Shown one piece after another: positions 53,106 to 62,307 of a DNA stretch of 64,000 bases. Numbering within the stretch: position 1 is the first letter of the stretch; every line of letters begins with the position of its first letter. The position numbers and the translations under genes were made by a program. A model generated the notes under the pieces. The model was not told the origin of the DNA and did no database searches. It was given only the letters and a program-made list of their open reading frames with translations. Source of the DNA: Chloroflexota bacterium (GTDB taxonomy: Bacteria; Chloroflexota; Anaerolineae; Aggregatilineales; Phototrophicaceae). The stretch covers positions 1 through 64,000 of the forward strand of contig JAPOWK010000094.1 in the NCBI GenBank assembly GCA_026707665.1, read 5' to 3'.

Positions 53106-54179
53106 TCAACGCACCATGACTTCATTCCAACGCTCTAACCAATCTTCCAGGCGATCCGACACTTCGGCCTGATCCAGCACGATCATGGTATCAAGCATCT
53201 CGCCGCAGGTAAGCAGAGCGCAAGTGTCTTCCGGCAACTCGACGGTGGCGTTGACGGGCGAATCAATCAGGTCAAGCGCTTCGGCTAGCTGGACATCGTG
53301 CGAAATGAACCAGTCGATATACTTATGCGCCAATTCCACCTGATCGGTGGCTGCTGTAAGGCTAATCATATTCGTCTGGCCGACCGCGCCTTCTTCAGGA
53401 ATGACAGTGCTTAGGTCATGACCCGTATTGATCAGGTTGCCAATCGCGAAACTGGCATAAGGCGCAACCCACACTTCTTCTTCCTGTACCAGAGTCGTCA
53501 GCGCAGAACTGCGAATGTAGGTTGTCACCAGATTATCGGCCAGTTGTGGCAAGGCTTCCCAAGCCATATCGGCATCGTAGTTGATCTCTTCAAGCTCCTC
53601 ACCCTCGTCCAGTTCACCCATCGCAAGCGCGCGATCGATCATGATGAGCGTGGCTGGCCCAAATGTGGTGGACATCTCTGGAATGCTGACAAAGCCGGCC
53701 ACATCCTCACGCAGCAGGTCGGCCCAGGATGTGACTTCCGCTTCAATCAGGTCGGAGCGGTAAATCAGGCTGAGGCTATTGACTGTGTAGCCGACACCGG
53801 CTAGATTGCCCAGCGGGTCCTTTGCCCAATCGTACAATTCGTCCAGGTTTTCGAGCATGTCGGGGTCGTAGGGCTGGAGCAAGCCCGCTTGACTGGCCAA
53901 ATATGTGAACTGCGTGGCAAAGTGAACCACGTCAATATCGGTGTTTTCGCCCTCGGCTTGCAATCGTGCTAACCGATCCGAATTGTTGCCCGTATCCAGT
54001 ACGATTTCAACGTTGTGCATTTCCTCAAACGGCGCAAAGACATTCTCGTCGAGAACATCCAGGTTAAAACCCCAGATTGAGACCGTAAGGGTTTGCGTAT
54101 CCTGGGCGACCGCCATTGGTCCCAGCAATCCCAGTACCAGAACCGCAAGCAAGAGCATAATAAAAGGTTGGCTTCTCAT
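53106..54179 (-). CDS. Extracellular solute-binding protein, PotD type
   Basis: 357 residues. A signal peptide ends at MAVAQD; the mature part has SIWGFNLDVLDENVFAPFEE and AGVGYTVNSLSLIYRSD as in spermidine/putrescine-type binding proteins. Family members also bind thiamine, iron or nucleobase-like ligands. Two Cys near the C terminus (CALLTCGEM) may form a disulfide. First gene of the operon that ends with nucleoside phosphorylase and adenine deaminase, so a purine-like ligand is possible. Confidence 0.88.
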   Translation of the reverse strand: MRSQPFIMLLLAVLVLGLLGPMAVAQDTQTLTVSIWGFNLDVLDENVFAPFEEMHNVEIVLDTGNNSDRLARLQAEGENTDIDVVHFATQFTYLASQAGLLQPYDPDMLENLDELYDWAKDPLGNLAGVGYTVNSLSLIYRSDLIEAEVTSWADLLREDVAGFVSIPEMSTTFGPATLIMIDRALAMGELDEGEELEEINYDADMAWEALPQLADNLVTTYIRSSALTTLVQEEEVWVAPYASFAIGNLINTGHDLSTVIPEEGAVGQTNMISLTAATDQVELAHKYIDWFISHDVQLAEALDLIDSPVNATVELPEDTCALLTCGEMLDTMIVLDQAEVSDRLEDWLERWNEVMVR

Positions 54180-54750
54180 TTGTGTATCTCCAATTCCAGC
54201 TTGTTAAACGAGGCAACCAATATATTACCACAGGCTCGCTGCGAAATTACATTTTCAAGAATAGGCTGATCTGAAATACCATCGGGTATTTCGCGCTTCA
54301 TCGGCTGTCCTTGAATCGCGAACAGTTGAAGATGGCGCGTCTGCACAGCAAGATCGCCATCCGACGGTCCTTCTCTCACCGGAAGTAAGCCCATGCGCAT
54401 TGCGCGAGATATGACGCGCTCGCGTTTGAGACACTCAATACGGGTACGGCTCCTGCGGGAATGCAACACGCCGGCCGACCTGAGCAAGACGAATGACTCG
54501 CGATTATCAATGATACGAGATCGGCTATACAACATGTCCGGGGCGCGATTGCCACGCATCGCCGTCTTCTTCCTTGACAGTCCGGCGCCGATCATCGCGA
54601 CCCGCGTTCATGCTGCCATCCTCGAAGACTTTGTCTCAATTGGCAGCCGCGCGTGCACAAATTCCAACCGTTCCGCGACCGCTACATGCTATACTAGGTG
54701 CTGTGGAAGCTACATCTTTGTTTACTGTGTCAATCTTTGGAGGATGAAAT
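54180..54750. other. Divergent control region without recognisable gene
   Basis: 571 bp between two importer operons transcribed apart. Overlapping frames have no family features. GGAGG lies before ATG 54751. No clear palindromic operator was found. Confidence 0.5.
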
Positions 54751-56046
54751 ATGTTGAAGAAAATCATTGCCTTTCTACTTTTGGTGGTCCTGTTGATAGC
54801 CTGCGGCGGCGCCTTGGCGCAAGATACCACCCTCACCATGCTCACACATTGGGGCACAGAAGACCAACTCGACGCCCAGCAAGCCATCATCGACGCCTAC
54901 ATGGCGGAAAATCCCGATGTCGCGATTGAGTTGGTTACGGTCGACTTCGGCGAACTCCGCACCAAGATCATCACCGGTCGCACCGCCGGCATCAGCGCCG
55001 ATGTCTACCACTTCTATCACCTCTGGCTGCCCGACTTCGTGAACGCGGGCGTACTCGCCGAGCCGCCGCAGGATTCGCTGTCCTATATCAATGACAATGT
55101 CGCCCAAGGCACGATCGATGCCGTCAGTTCCTCGGACGGCGCAACCTGGGGTTACCCGACCGAGGTCAATCCCTATCTGCTCGTCTATAACAAGCGTCTG
55201 CTGGCCGAAGCCGGTTATGATGCCCCGCCGACGAATTGGGAGGAACTCAAGGAAATTGCCGCCGCCATCACCCAGGTGGATGATACCGGCGCCATCAGTC
55301 AACTCGGCTTTGGCGTCATCGCCGGTTGGGATTCGGGCATCGTGCATCCCTTCAGCGCGCTGCTCTTCTCCAACGGCGGCAGCTACCTAAGCGCCGACCG
55401 CACGACCGCCGAATTCAACAGCCCCCAAGGAATCGAAACGCTGCAGCTCTACGCCGATCTGGTCGCCAATGGCGGCACCGACCCCAGCATCAGCGGCTTG
55501 GGCGATTTTCCCAGCGGCACCGTTGGCATGGTGATCATGGCGCCCTGGTGGCGCGCCACTCTGCGCGCGGCTGAAGGCATCGACTTCGATACCGAGGTCG
55601 GCGTCGCTGAGATCCCGGTTGGACCCAGTGGCGACGCGCCTTCGAGCATCGCCTACACCTGGCTCTTCGCGGTCGACTCCAATTCGCCGAACAAGCCAGC
55701 CGCCTGGGACTTCATCCACTGGATGAACGCCGAACACGAAGAAGGGCAAGGCTCAGCCATCGGCGACTTCCTGGTCAACGCCCTCGGCGCCATTCCCAGC
55801 TTTAATCACGATCAAGCCGCTTTCGCCGAATCCATGAGCGATCACTACGTCTCGGCATTCGTCGCTGCCTCCGCCTACGCGCAGCCGGAGCAGATCGTCG
55901 CCGGCGGCCAAGAGGTAAAGACGCTGATGCAGGTCGAGATTGAAGCGGTGCTCGCTGGCATGACCACACCCGAAGACGCTCTCGCCTCCGTGGAAATGCA
56001 AGCCAACGCCATCCTCGAAGAACAACGGATGATGATGGAAGAATAG
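54751..56046 (+). CDS. Extracellular sugar-binding protein of ABC transporter
   Basis: 431 residues of the family 1 binding proteins. The signal peptide has LIAC, a possible lipobox at 16-19, as well as an ALAQD cleavage site, so it could be a lipoprotein. TMLTHWGTEDQLDAQQAII and YPTEVNPYLLVYNKRLLAEA are typical. Operon partners are two permeases, a double GNAT and a PIG-L deacetylase, suggesting an amino-sugar or other N-acylated ligand. Confidence 0.9.
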   Translation: MLKKIIAFLLLVVLLIACGGALAQDTTLTMLTHWGTEDQLDAQQAIIDAYMAENPDVAIELVTVDFGELRTKIITGRTAGISADVYHFYHLWLPDFVNAGVLAEPPQDSLSYINDNVAQGTIDAVSSSDGATWGYPTEVNPYLLVYNKRLLAEAGYDAPPTNWEELKEIAAAITQVDDTGAISQLGFGVIAGWDSGIVHPFSALLFSNGGSYLSADRTTAEFNSPQGIETLQLYADLVANGGTDPSISGLGDFPSGTVGMVIMAPWWRATLRAAEGIDFDTEVGVAEIPVGPSGDAPSSIAYTWLFAVDSNSPNKPAAWDFIHWMNAEHEEGQGSAIGDFLVNALGAIPSFNHDQAAFAESMSDHYVSAFVAASAYAQPEQIVAGGQEVKTLMQVEIEAVLAGMTTPEDALASVEMQANAILEEQRMMMEE

Positions 56047-56357
56047 GCCGTCCACAGAATTTCAAACCAATTTGTAAGGCTTGTCCGCTAGCGGGTCGCG
56101 CCACCATGCATCGACTACCCCTTCCCCGACCCCTCCCCGAAGCATCAGGGAGGGGAGCTAACTTCAGCGGGCTTGGTGATTCTGTTTGCGATTTCGTGAC
56201 CAGAAGCAAATCTCGTCGAAGCCTTCCCCCCATTGCTATGGGTAGCGTAGACACTAACCTACGGGGGACCTAGGGGGGTAGACCGCGGGCGGTCTAGTCG
56301 CCCATATTTCCGCCTGTAAGCGGAGGCAGACCTCGCATTGGGTTCGAGAAGATTCTC
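56047..56357. other. Intercistronic region with three hairpins
   Basis: 311 bp between the binding-protein and MalF-type genes. Hairpins are CCCCTCCC/GGGAGGGG (56130-56155), TAGACCG/CGGTCTA (56279-56296) and TCCGC/GCGGA near 56310. They may limit read-through into the permeases. The region has G- and C-runs unlike coding sequence. Confidence 0.6.
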
Positions 56358-57302
56358 ATGATAAGAGTCGCTTCACTCGGCGGCAAACAGGCCTGGCTCC
56401 CCGATATCCCCAAGACGCCGCTCATGCGCCGGCGCATGCTCTGGGCCTACGCCTTTGTGGCCGCGCCCGTTATCGCCCTTGTCGTTTTCCTGCTCGGTCC
56501 GATTCTCTTCTCCGGCTGGGTCAGCCTCCACCGCTGGGACATGCTCTCGCCGGTCAACGAAATGCCCTGGCGCGGCTTGAGCAATTACAGCTACCTGCTC
56601 GGCAAAGACCCGGTCTTCATCAAGTCGCTCCGCAATACCTTTTACTTCGCCATCGGCGGCGTCGGCGCCAACACCATCCTCGGCCTGGGATTCGCCCTCC
56701 TGCTCAATAGCCCCCTCCGCGGGCGCGCAATCTGGCGCGTCCTGTATTTTATGCCCGTGATTACGGCGCCGCTCGCCCTCGCCGTGATGTTCTCCTTCAT
56801 CTTCGACCGCAACTTCGGCGTCGTGAACAACATCATCACCGGCTTGGGGCTGCCGCGCCAGCCCTTTCTCAGCGGACCTAACCAGGCGCTGCTGACCCTC
56901 GTCTTCATCGCCGTCTATCAATACATCGGCTACTATATTGTGATTTTCCTGGCGGGCTTGCAGGGCATTCCCCAGGATTACTACGACGCCGCCCAGGTCG
57001 ATGGCGCGGGCAGAATCCAGGAATTCCGCTACATCACGCTGCCCTTGCTGCGCCCGGTCATGCTCTTCGTGGTCGTCACCAATACCATCGGCGCGCTGCA
57101 AGTCTTCGATCTCGTCTTCGCCACCACTGGCGGCGCCCCCGCCAATAGCTCCATGACCGTCGTCCTGCACATGTACAACACCGCCTTCAAATTCAGCCGC
57201 ATGGGGCGGGCATCGGCGATGGCCTTCATCCTCTTCGCGATCATCATGCTCATTACCATCGCGCAGGTCCGCCTCTTGCAAGACCGCGCCTACGGGGACT
57301 GA
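56358..57302 (+). CDS. Carbohydrate ABC transporter permease, MalF type
   Basis: A 314-residue membrane subunit with the EAA loop YDAAQVDGAGRIQEFRYI. Strongly GC-biased third codon positions compared with the other importers in the window. It lies 8 bp before the MalG-type gene. Confidence 0.92.
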   Translation: MIRVASLGGKQAWLPDIPKTPLMRRRMLWAYAFVAAPVIALVVFLLGPILFSGWVSLHRWDMLSPVNEMPWRGLSNYSYLLGKDPVFIKSLRNTFYFAIGGVGANTILGLGFALLLNSPLRGRAIWRVLYFMPVITAPLALAVMFSFIFDRNFGVVNNIITGLGLPRQPFLSGPNQALLTLVFIAVYQYIGYYIVIFLAGLQGIPQDYYDAAQVDGAGRIQEFRYITLPLLRPVMLFVVVTNTIGALQVFDLVFATTGGAPANSSMTVVLHMYNTAFKFSRMGRASAMAFILFAIIMLITIAQVRLLQDRAYGD

Positions 57303-57310
57303 CAGCCGCC

Positions 57311-58150
57311 ATGAGAGACGAGTCTTCCTTCCTGCAGCCGCTCGGCGCCGCGCTCAAAAGCCTCATCCTGGTCGCGGGCGCCTTCATCATGGTCTTCCCC
57401 TTCATCTGGATGATCATCGCCTCGCTGATGACCGCCGGCGAGATTCAATTGCGCCCGCCGGTCTGGCTGCCAGCCGAGCCGCAATTCCACAACTACACCG
57501 AATTGCCGCAAAAGATCCCCATCGCGCGGCTCTACTTCAATAGCCTCTTCACGTCCGCTCTCATCGTCTTTGGCGTCCTGCTCAGCAGCTCGCTCGCCGG
57601 TTTCGCCTTCGCCAAATACCGGTTCCCGGGCCGAGAGTTCCTCTTCTATCTCATCCTCGCCACCATGATGATCCCCTTCTTCGTCACGCTGATTCCAGTC
57701 TTCTTCATCGTGCGCCAGCTCGGCTGGATCGATACCTATCAAGGCCTGGTCGTGCCCGGTTTGACCTCCGCCTACGGCATCTTCTTGATGCGGCAGTTCA
57801 TTATCACGCTGCCCGATGAACTCATCGACGCCGCCCGCATCGACGGCGCCTCCGAACTGCGCATCTTCTGGCGCATCATCGTCCCCCTCGTCAAACCGGC
57901 CCTCGCCACCCTCGGCACCTTCACCTTCATCGGCGCCTGGAATAACTTCCTCTGGCCCCTGCTCGTGCTCAACAGCCGCGAGCTCATGACGCTGCCGCTC
58001 GGCATCAATTCGATGAAGAGCCTTTACGCCGACAACACCAACCTGCTAATGGCCGGCACCGCTGTCGCCGTCCTCCCGATGCTGATTGTCTTCATTTTCC
58101 TGCAGCGATACTTCATCCAGGGCATCGCCCTGACCGGCTTGAAAGGATAA
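57311..58150 (+). CDS. Carbohydrate ABC transporter permease, MalG type
   Basis: A 279-residue membrane subunit with the EAA loop IDAARIDGASELRIFWRI and the C terminus QRYFIQGIALTGLKG. No ATPase gene follows; the operon continues with an acetyltransferase. Confidence 0.92.
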   Translation: MRDESSFLQPLGAALKSLILVAGAFIMVFPFIWMIIASLMTAGEIQLRPPVWLPAEPQFHNYTELPQKIPIARLYFNSLFTSALIVFGVLLSSSLAGFAFAKYRFPGREFLFYLILATMMIPFFVTLIPVFFIVRQLGWIDTYQGLVVPGLTSAYGIFLMRQFIITLPDELIDAARIDGASELRIFWRIIVPLVKPALATLGTFTFIGAWNNFLWPLLVLNSRELMTLPLGINSMKSLYADNTNLLMAGTAVAVLPMLIVFIFLQRYFIQGIALTGLKG

Positions 58151-58157
58151 ATGCCCC

Positions 58158-59099
58158 ATGCTGATACGACCCTATCAAGGCAAAGACGAAAGCGATCTGC
58201 TTGCTGTCTGGAATCAGGCGATGCCGGCCGACCGCATCAACGCGAGCCTCTTCCGGACGCAGGTCTTGCTCGATCCCAACTTCCATCCCGACTACGTTCC
58301 GGTCGCGATCGAGGACGGGCGCGTGGTCGGCTTCATCCTTTGCCTCTGTCGGCAGGTGCCTTACTTCCTGCAAGGTATGGATGAAAGTGAAGCCTGGATC
58401 AGCGCATTCGGCGTCCATCCTGATTACCGTCGGCGCGGCATTGGGACGGCATTATTCGAAAACATCGTTGACAAGCTGCGCGCCGACGGCCGTTCACTCG
58501 TTGACATCTCGCCCTACGTGCCCAATTACTTTGTGCCCGGCGTCGACACCAGTGCCTATCCCGATAGCATTCGCTTCCTGCACGAGCGCATCGGTTTCCA
58601 GACGCTTTACCACGCCATCAGCATGGGCAACGACCTGACTGACTTCTGCGTCCCCGCGGAAATCCAGGCGCACATCGATCGCGCCGAAGCCGAAGAAGGC
58701 TTGGCCATCCGCCCCATCGAAGCGGCCGATATCCCCGATCTCATGCCCTTCCTGGTCGAGCATTTTGGCTGGGACTGGTTCCGACACGCCCAGAGCTATC
58801 TGCTCGAATATTTCGGCGACAGCCCCCACCGCATCTGCTTCTTGGTCGCGCGCGAACAAGGCGAGGTGGTCGGCTTCTGCCAGCAGCGCAACGAACGCTA
58901 CGGTCCCTTCGGCGTCCGCCCCGATTGCCGCAATCGCGGCATCGGTCGTATGCTGCTCTTCAAATGCCTCGAAGCCATGGCGGCGAAGCACGTCTTCTAT
59001 GCCTACTTCTTATGGACAGACGAGAACGCCGCGCGGCTCTACGCCCTCGCCGGCTTCAAGCGCCGTCGCGAATTCGCCGTCATGCGCAAGACGCTTTAA
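58158..59099 (+). CDS. Acetyltransferase with two GNAT domains
   Basis: 313 residues. The first GNAT domain (about 1-165) has FGVHPDYRRRGIGTALFE, the second (about 175-313) FGVRPDCRNRGIGRMLLF; both keep the acetyl-CoA pyrophosphate loop. Tandem GNATs include mycothiol synthase and several unassigned groups. It lies 7 bp after the permease and just before a PIG-L deacetylase, so acetyl group addition and removal on the same class of molecule is plausible. The substrate is unknown. Confidence 0.85.
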   Translation: MLIRPYQGKDESDLLAVWNQAMPADRINASLFRTQVLLDPNFHPDYVPVAIEDGRVVGFILCLCRQVPYFLQGMDESEAWISAFGVHPDYRRRGIGTALFENIVDKLRADGRSLVDISPYVPNYFVPGVDTSAYPDSIRFLHERIGFQTLYHAISMGNDLTDFCVPAEIQAHIDRAEAEEGLAIRPIEAADIPDLMPFLVEHFGWDWFRHAQSYLLEYFGDSPHRICFLVAREQGEVVGFCQQRNERYGPFGVRPDCRNRGIGRMLLFKCLEAMAAKHVFYAYFLWTDENAARLYALAGFKRRREFAVMRKTL

Positions 59100-59121
59100 T
59101 CAAAGAATAGGAGTTTCAATA

Positions 59122-59826
59122 ATGGCTGGACATCTGATGGTTGTAGGCGGGCATATCTCCGATGCCGAGAATATGGCGGGCGCCGTCATGCTCAAACACA
59201 AGAAAGCCGGCTGGGATATCACGATCGTGCACGCCACCACGGGCGAAAAGGGACACCCCACGCTCAGCGCCGAAGACTACCTGGTCATGCGCCTCGCAGA
59301 CGCGCGCGCCTCGGCAGAATTCATCGGCGCAAATATGGAACTGCTGCCTTACGGCGATGGCGAGCTGCCCGTGGACGACGCGGCGATCTGGCTCATGGCT
59401 GATCTCATCCGCAAGTACAAGCCTTCCCTCATCATCACGCATTGGAAGGGCAGCTTCCACATTGACCACAACAACACCCACGATGTCGTGACGCAAGCCC
59501 TTTTCCGCGCCGGCTTGCCCGCCTTTGAACGCGAACACCCCGCTCACTCGCCGCGCGCCCTGCTCTTCTCCGAAAACTGGGAAGATATGGAAGGTTATAA
59601 TGCCGATATCTACCTCGATGTCAGCGATGTCTTTGATGACTACCTCGCGCTGCTCAAGACGCATGCGCTCATGCGCGAGGGTTATTCCAGCTTCCGCTAT
59701 TGGGATTACTACAAGGCATTGGGCGAAGCCCGCGGCGCTCTCGGCGGCTTCGACCGCGCCGTGACGCTGATGCGCCCGCGCAGCCTCTATTCCTTCGAGC
59801 GCCAGCCCGGTCTCCTGCTCGACTGA
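59122..59826 (+). CDS. PIG-L family deacetylase
   Basis: 234 residues of the LmbE/PIG-L zinc family, which removes N-acetyl groups from GlcNAc-type or related compounds. The N-terminal motif is GGHISDAE rather than the usual HPDDE, keeping His and Asp. The second zinc region is HWKGSFHIDHNNTHDVV. ATG 59122 follows AGGAG; the frame is open upstream inside the GNAT gene. Last gene of the operon. Confidence 0.86.
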   Translation: MAGHLMVVGGHISDAENMAGAVMLKHKKAGWDITIVHATTGEKGHPTLSAEDYLVMRLADARASAEFIGANMELLPYGDGELPVDDAAIWLMADLIRKYKPSLIITHWKGSFHIDHNNTHDVVTQALFRAGLPAFEREHPAHSPRALLFSENWEDMEGYNADIYLDVSDVFDDYLALLKTHALMREGYSSFRYWDYYKALGEARGALGGFDRAVTLMRPRSLYSFERQPGLLLD

Positions 59827-60416
59827 TTGCGCCGCCGTCCATAACAGTCTACCCCCACGCGGTCCCCCCCGAATCAACGAGGGGGAAGACCGTTACGACT
59901 CGGCGGGTTGGGTCGGCCGCCACTGTGCTCTCAGTTGTTCCAGCGTAACCATACCGACTGAAGATGCATTCTATCACGCCGCTGTCGAAGGGTTTAAAGC
60001 ACAAAGTGACGATATCGCGAACAATCGCTCATTTACACACAATCTCACATGGAGGCAATTTGCAGGCCGGAAAAGGCCGAAAGTTGACAGGCTCAAATTG
60101 GGCGCTACTTAATGCTGTGGCTGTAGCTATGCGCGATCCGCCGGATGTCGGTGACACGCAGTAGGCTTTGAGGCGACGCCTTTTGCGCACTGCGCGCGAG
60201 CTTCTGCGGGCCCTTCTTGCCACTACTTGATTGAAGGAGATCGGAGGGAAAAAGACGGACGAGCTCTTCTTCTATGCCGTCGCGCTGGCTGACCTTAAGC
60301 GCGTGATCGCCCGCGCCGGCGGAAAAGCGCGCATCGCAGATCGCGTGCCCGTTGAGAAACCGGCGTCTCTTCTTAATTTCGCTGAATCGCGCTCAACCCC
60401 ATAGAAGCCTAAACGA
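59827..60416. other. Gap with a hairpin but no convincing gene
   Basis: 590 bp. A C-run and G-run (near 59866-59885, CCCCC/GGGGG) can pair about 40 bp after the PIG-L stop and may end that operon. A 57-codon frame ending at about 60404 is rich in charged residues but is not recognised. Confidence 0.5.
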
Positions 60417-60998
60417 CTAACTGCCGTAATCAAATTTCAAGTGGCTCGGCAAACTGTGTGTGCGATGCACATCTGCCAAACGTCTCCAATTCTCATCCAT
60501 CCAGCCATCGCTGCCGGTACAACCAATCTTCTGAACTGTGTTGGCTCGCAGGTGGATCGACACGTGAGCTGGATACGACCGCCTGCCGTAGTCGTCTGTC
60601 ATCCGTACATGTCCGCGAAACTCCAGGTCTTTCTTCATAGTCCTCCGAATGGAACAGAGGATCTTGTAGACAACTTCTTGCGCGATCAGTTCGTTGGGCA
60701 CCACCATCCACGGATGGAAGTTGTACGCGACAAGAACCGCATCGCCCTCATCTTCGACTGACCGAATATCAATCTTCGGATAACGCATTCTGACCAAGGA
60801 GCGCACCGTAGATTCCAGTGACGGCGTCGGCGCTGGCACGATCCCGCCATTAGGCTGGGTTAGAGAGATGATGCCGACAATGATAAGCGCGAAGGCAAAC
60901 AATCCACCAATCATGACCAATGCCTTGCCAATGACAGCGGACACAAGATACAAGCAGCCGGAGCCGCGCTGTGTCTTACGCTTCTGCTTATTCATCAT
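60417..60998 (-). CDS. Uncharacterised single-pass membrane protein
   Basis: 193 residues. A basic N terminus (MNKQKRKTQRG) precedes one long helix (LVMIGGLFAFALIIVGII), so the C-terminal part of about 140 residues is probably outside the membrane. That part has no motif I recognise. ATG 60998 is chosen because it starts the basic segment. More AT-rich than the operons before it. It is last of a minus-strand series of secreted or membrane proteins. Confidence 0.6.
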   Translation of the reverse strand: MMNKQKRKTQRGSGCLYLVSAVIGKALVMIGGLFAFALIIVGIISLTQPNGGIVPAPTPSLESTVRSLVRMRYPKIDIRSVEDEGDAVLVAYNFHPWMVVPNELIAQEVVYKILCSIRRTMKKDLEFRGHVRMTDDYGRRSYPAHVSIHLRANTVQKIGCTGSDGWMDENWRRLADVHRTHSLPSHLKFDYGS

Positions 60999-61061
60999 TG
61001 ATCTCGTTCCATCTGTTGAACGCAATTGAAAAGCAACTCTCATCCCGGTATCGGTACATGC

Positions 61062-62156
61062 TTAGCCCGTGTATCCTCGGATGGCAGCTTGTGCGTCTCG
61101 GGCCGCCTTACGGCAGAGGTCGTGGTCATATTCACCGGTCGCCGGCACATGGTCATCGCCATGCAAGTGACATGCCTCATGAGACAACATGGCGGCCCCA
61201 TCGATTGGCGAGAGGCTGCCGTATTCGTATGGAGGATAGAACATACAGACTTCCGCCCAGATATTTCGTGAACCAGCTCTGACAAAGGCCCAACAAGTAA
61301 AGTGGTCTGGCTCGTCGTGCACTTCGATGATCGCATCGGCGGCTGACAACACGTATTCATACCAGTGTGGCGCCTTCGATTGCATCACAGCGAGCGTGGA
61401 CTCTACGCCCCGCACGAACTTGGGCGAGCCTTCAATGCGGATGGGATACCTTGTGGATGCAGACGGCCCGGTCTGTACCGCCCCGGGGCACTCATTCCGC
61501 TGGTAAGCCCAATAGCCGTCGATCCACTCCTCGTCGATCGTGCATTGTCGATTCACGAAACAACAGTTGTCGATGTCTGATGGCGCACTCGTTGTCGGCG
61601 CGATGTACCTTGCGTCGAGAAATCTGTTGGGAGCCGGCGCTCGGACCCGTTCCGTAACGGCCAACCAGCCTAGGCTGATTTTCAGCCAGCACCATTTCAC
61701 GCCGACGGTTTTTTCGATTATGGTGAAGGTATCGCCCGCTTGGGCGCTCGCCACCACCGGACTGCTCGTCGTGGGAGACTCGCGGATATTCATCGCGCCA
61801 CTAATGACCGCCGTTTCCCCCTTCAAGCAGAGCGGCTGCCCTGCGCCCGTCGCTTCTCTGTGTACTCCAATGAATGTATCGCTAATCACCTGCGGATCGT
61901 AAATCAGCCAGCCTTCATTCGTTTGCAGCCAGCAACTCCCGTTTGAGCGTCTCACGTTAGTGATCCTGAAACCTTCTCCCATCGCCGTATTCCTTACGAA
62001 GGCTCCACTTGCATCTGCTGCAGCTCTGATCGTCGCCGGCTCACGGGTGTATACCACTTGATCCGAATAACAACCCGCTGCGCTCGCCGCCGGCGAAACG
62101 GTAGCGACAAACAGCATCGCGCAGAGCAAGGTTAGCAATATAAGTCTTTCACTCAT
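61062..62156 (-). CDS. Secreted protein with two SH3-like domains and an HExxH metallopeptidase-like segment
   Basis: 364 residues. A signal peptide (MSERLILLTLLCAMLFVATV) is followed by two bacterial SH3-like domains (about 35-95 and 105-170; ATIRAAADASGAFVRN and MNIRESPTTSSPVVASAQAG). A Cys-rich stretch follows (CCFVNRQC). The C-terminal part has LSHEACHLHG, a possible HExxH zinc site with a further His in GDDH. Many Cys suggest an oxidising location. Possible secreted peptidase or wall-binding protein; activity is inferred only from the motif. Confidence 0.65.
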   Translation of the reverse strand: MSERLILLTLLCAMLFVATVSPAASAAGCYSDQVVYTREPATIRAAADASGAFVRNTAMGEGFRITNVRRSNGSCWLQTNEGWLIYDPQVISDTFIGVHREATGAGQPLCLKGETAVISGAMNIRESPTTSSPVVASAQAGDTFTIIEKTVGVKWCWLKISLGWLAVTERVRAPAPNRFLDARYIAPTTSAPSDIDNCCFVNRQCTIDEEWIDGYWAYQRNECPGAVQTGPSASTRYPIRIEGSPKFVRGVESTLAVMQSKAPHWYEYVLSAADAIIEVHDEPDHFTCWAFVRAGSRNIWAEVCMFYPPYEYGSLSPIDGAAMLSHEACHLHGDDHVPATGEYDHDLCRKAARDAQAAIRGYTG

Positions 62157-62265
62157 TTTCTACCGCTACTTAACCCAATAGCAAGGCTATATACAGCACT
62201 AAAGCGCGACGGGCGACGCGATTGGTCGCTGCCAAGCAGTCATCTATCAATTCCCCGCGCTTCAG

Positions 62266-62284
62266 GACCCCGACTAGCGGGGTC
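62266..62284 (+). terminator. Hairpin with T-rich tail on the plus strand
   Basis: A perfect stem GACCCCG/CGGGGTC with a 5-nt loop, followed by TTCTGTTTT on the plus strand. Flanking genes are on the minus strand, where no T-run follows, so its role is unclear. Confidence 0.35.
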
Positions 62285-62307
62285 TTCTGTTTTGCGCGGG
62301 CTGCAGG

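Noticed and set aside
54393..54929. Long plus-strand frame across the promoter and start of the binding-protein gene
   Set aside because: Its second half is a shadow of the real gene at 54751 in another frame, and the first half has no family features.
60235..60411. Short plus-strand frame from a TTG with a sequence such as DELFFYAVALADLKRV
   Set aside because: Only about 57 codons, alternative start, no family match. GC-rich DNA often leaves such frames open by chance.
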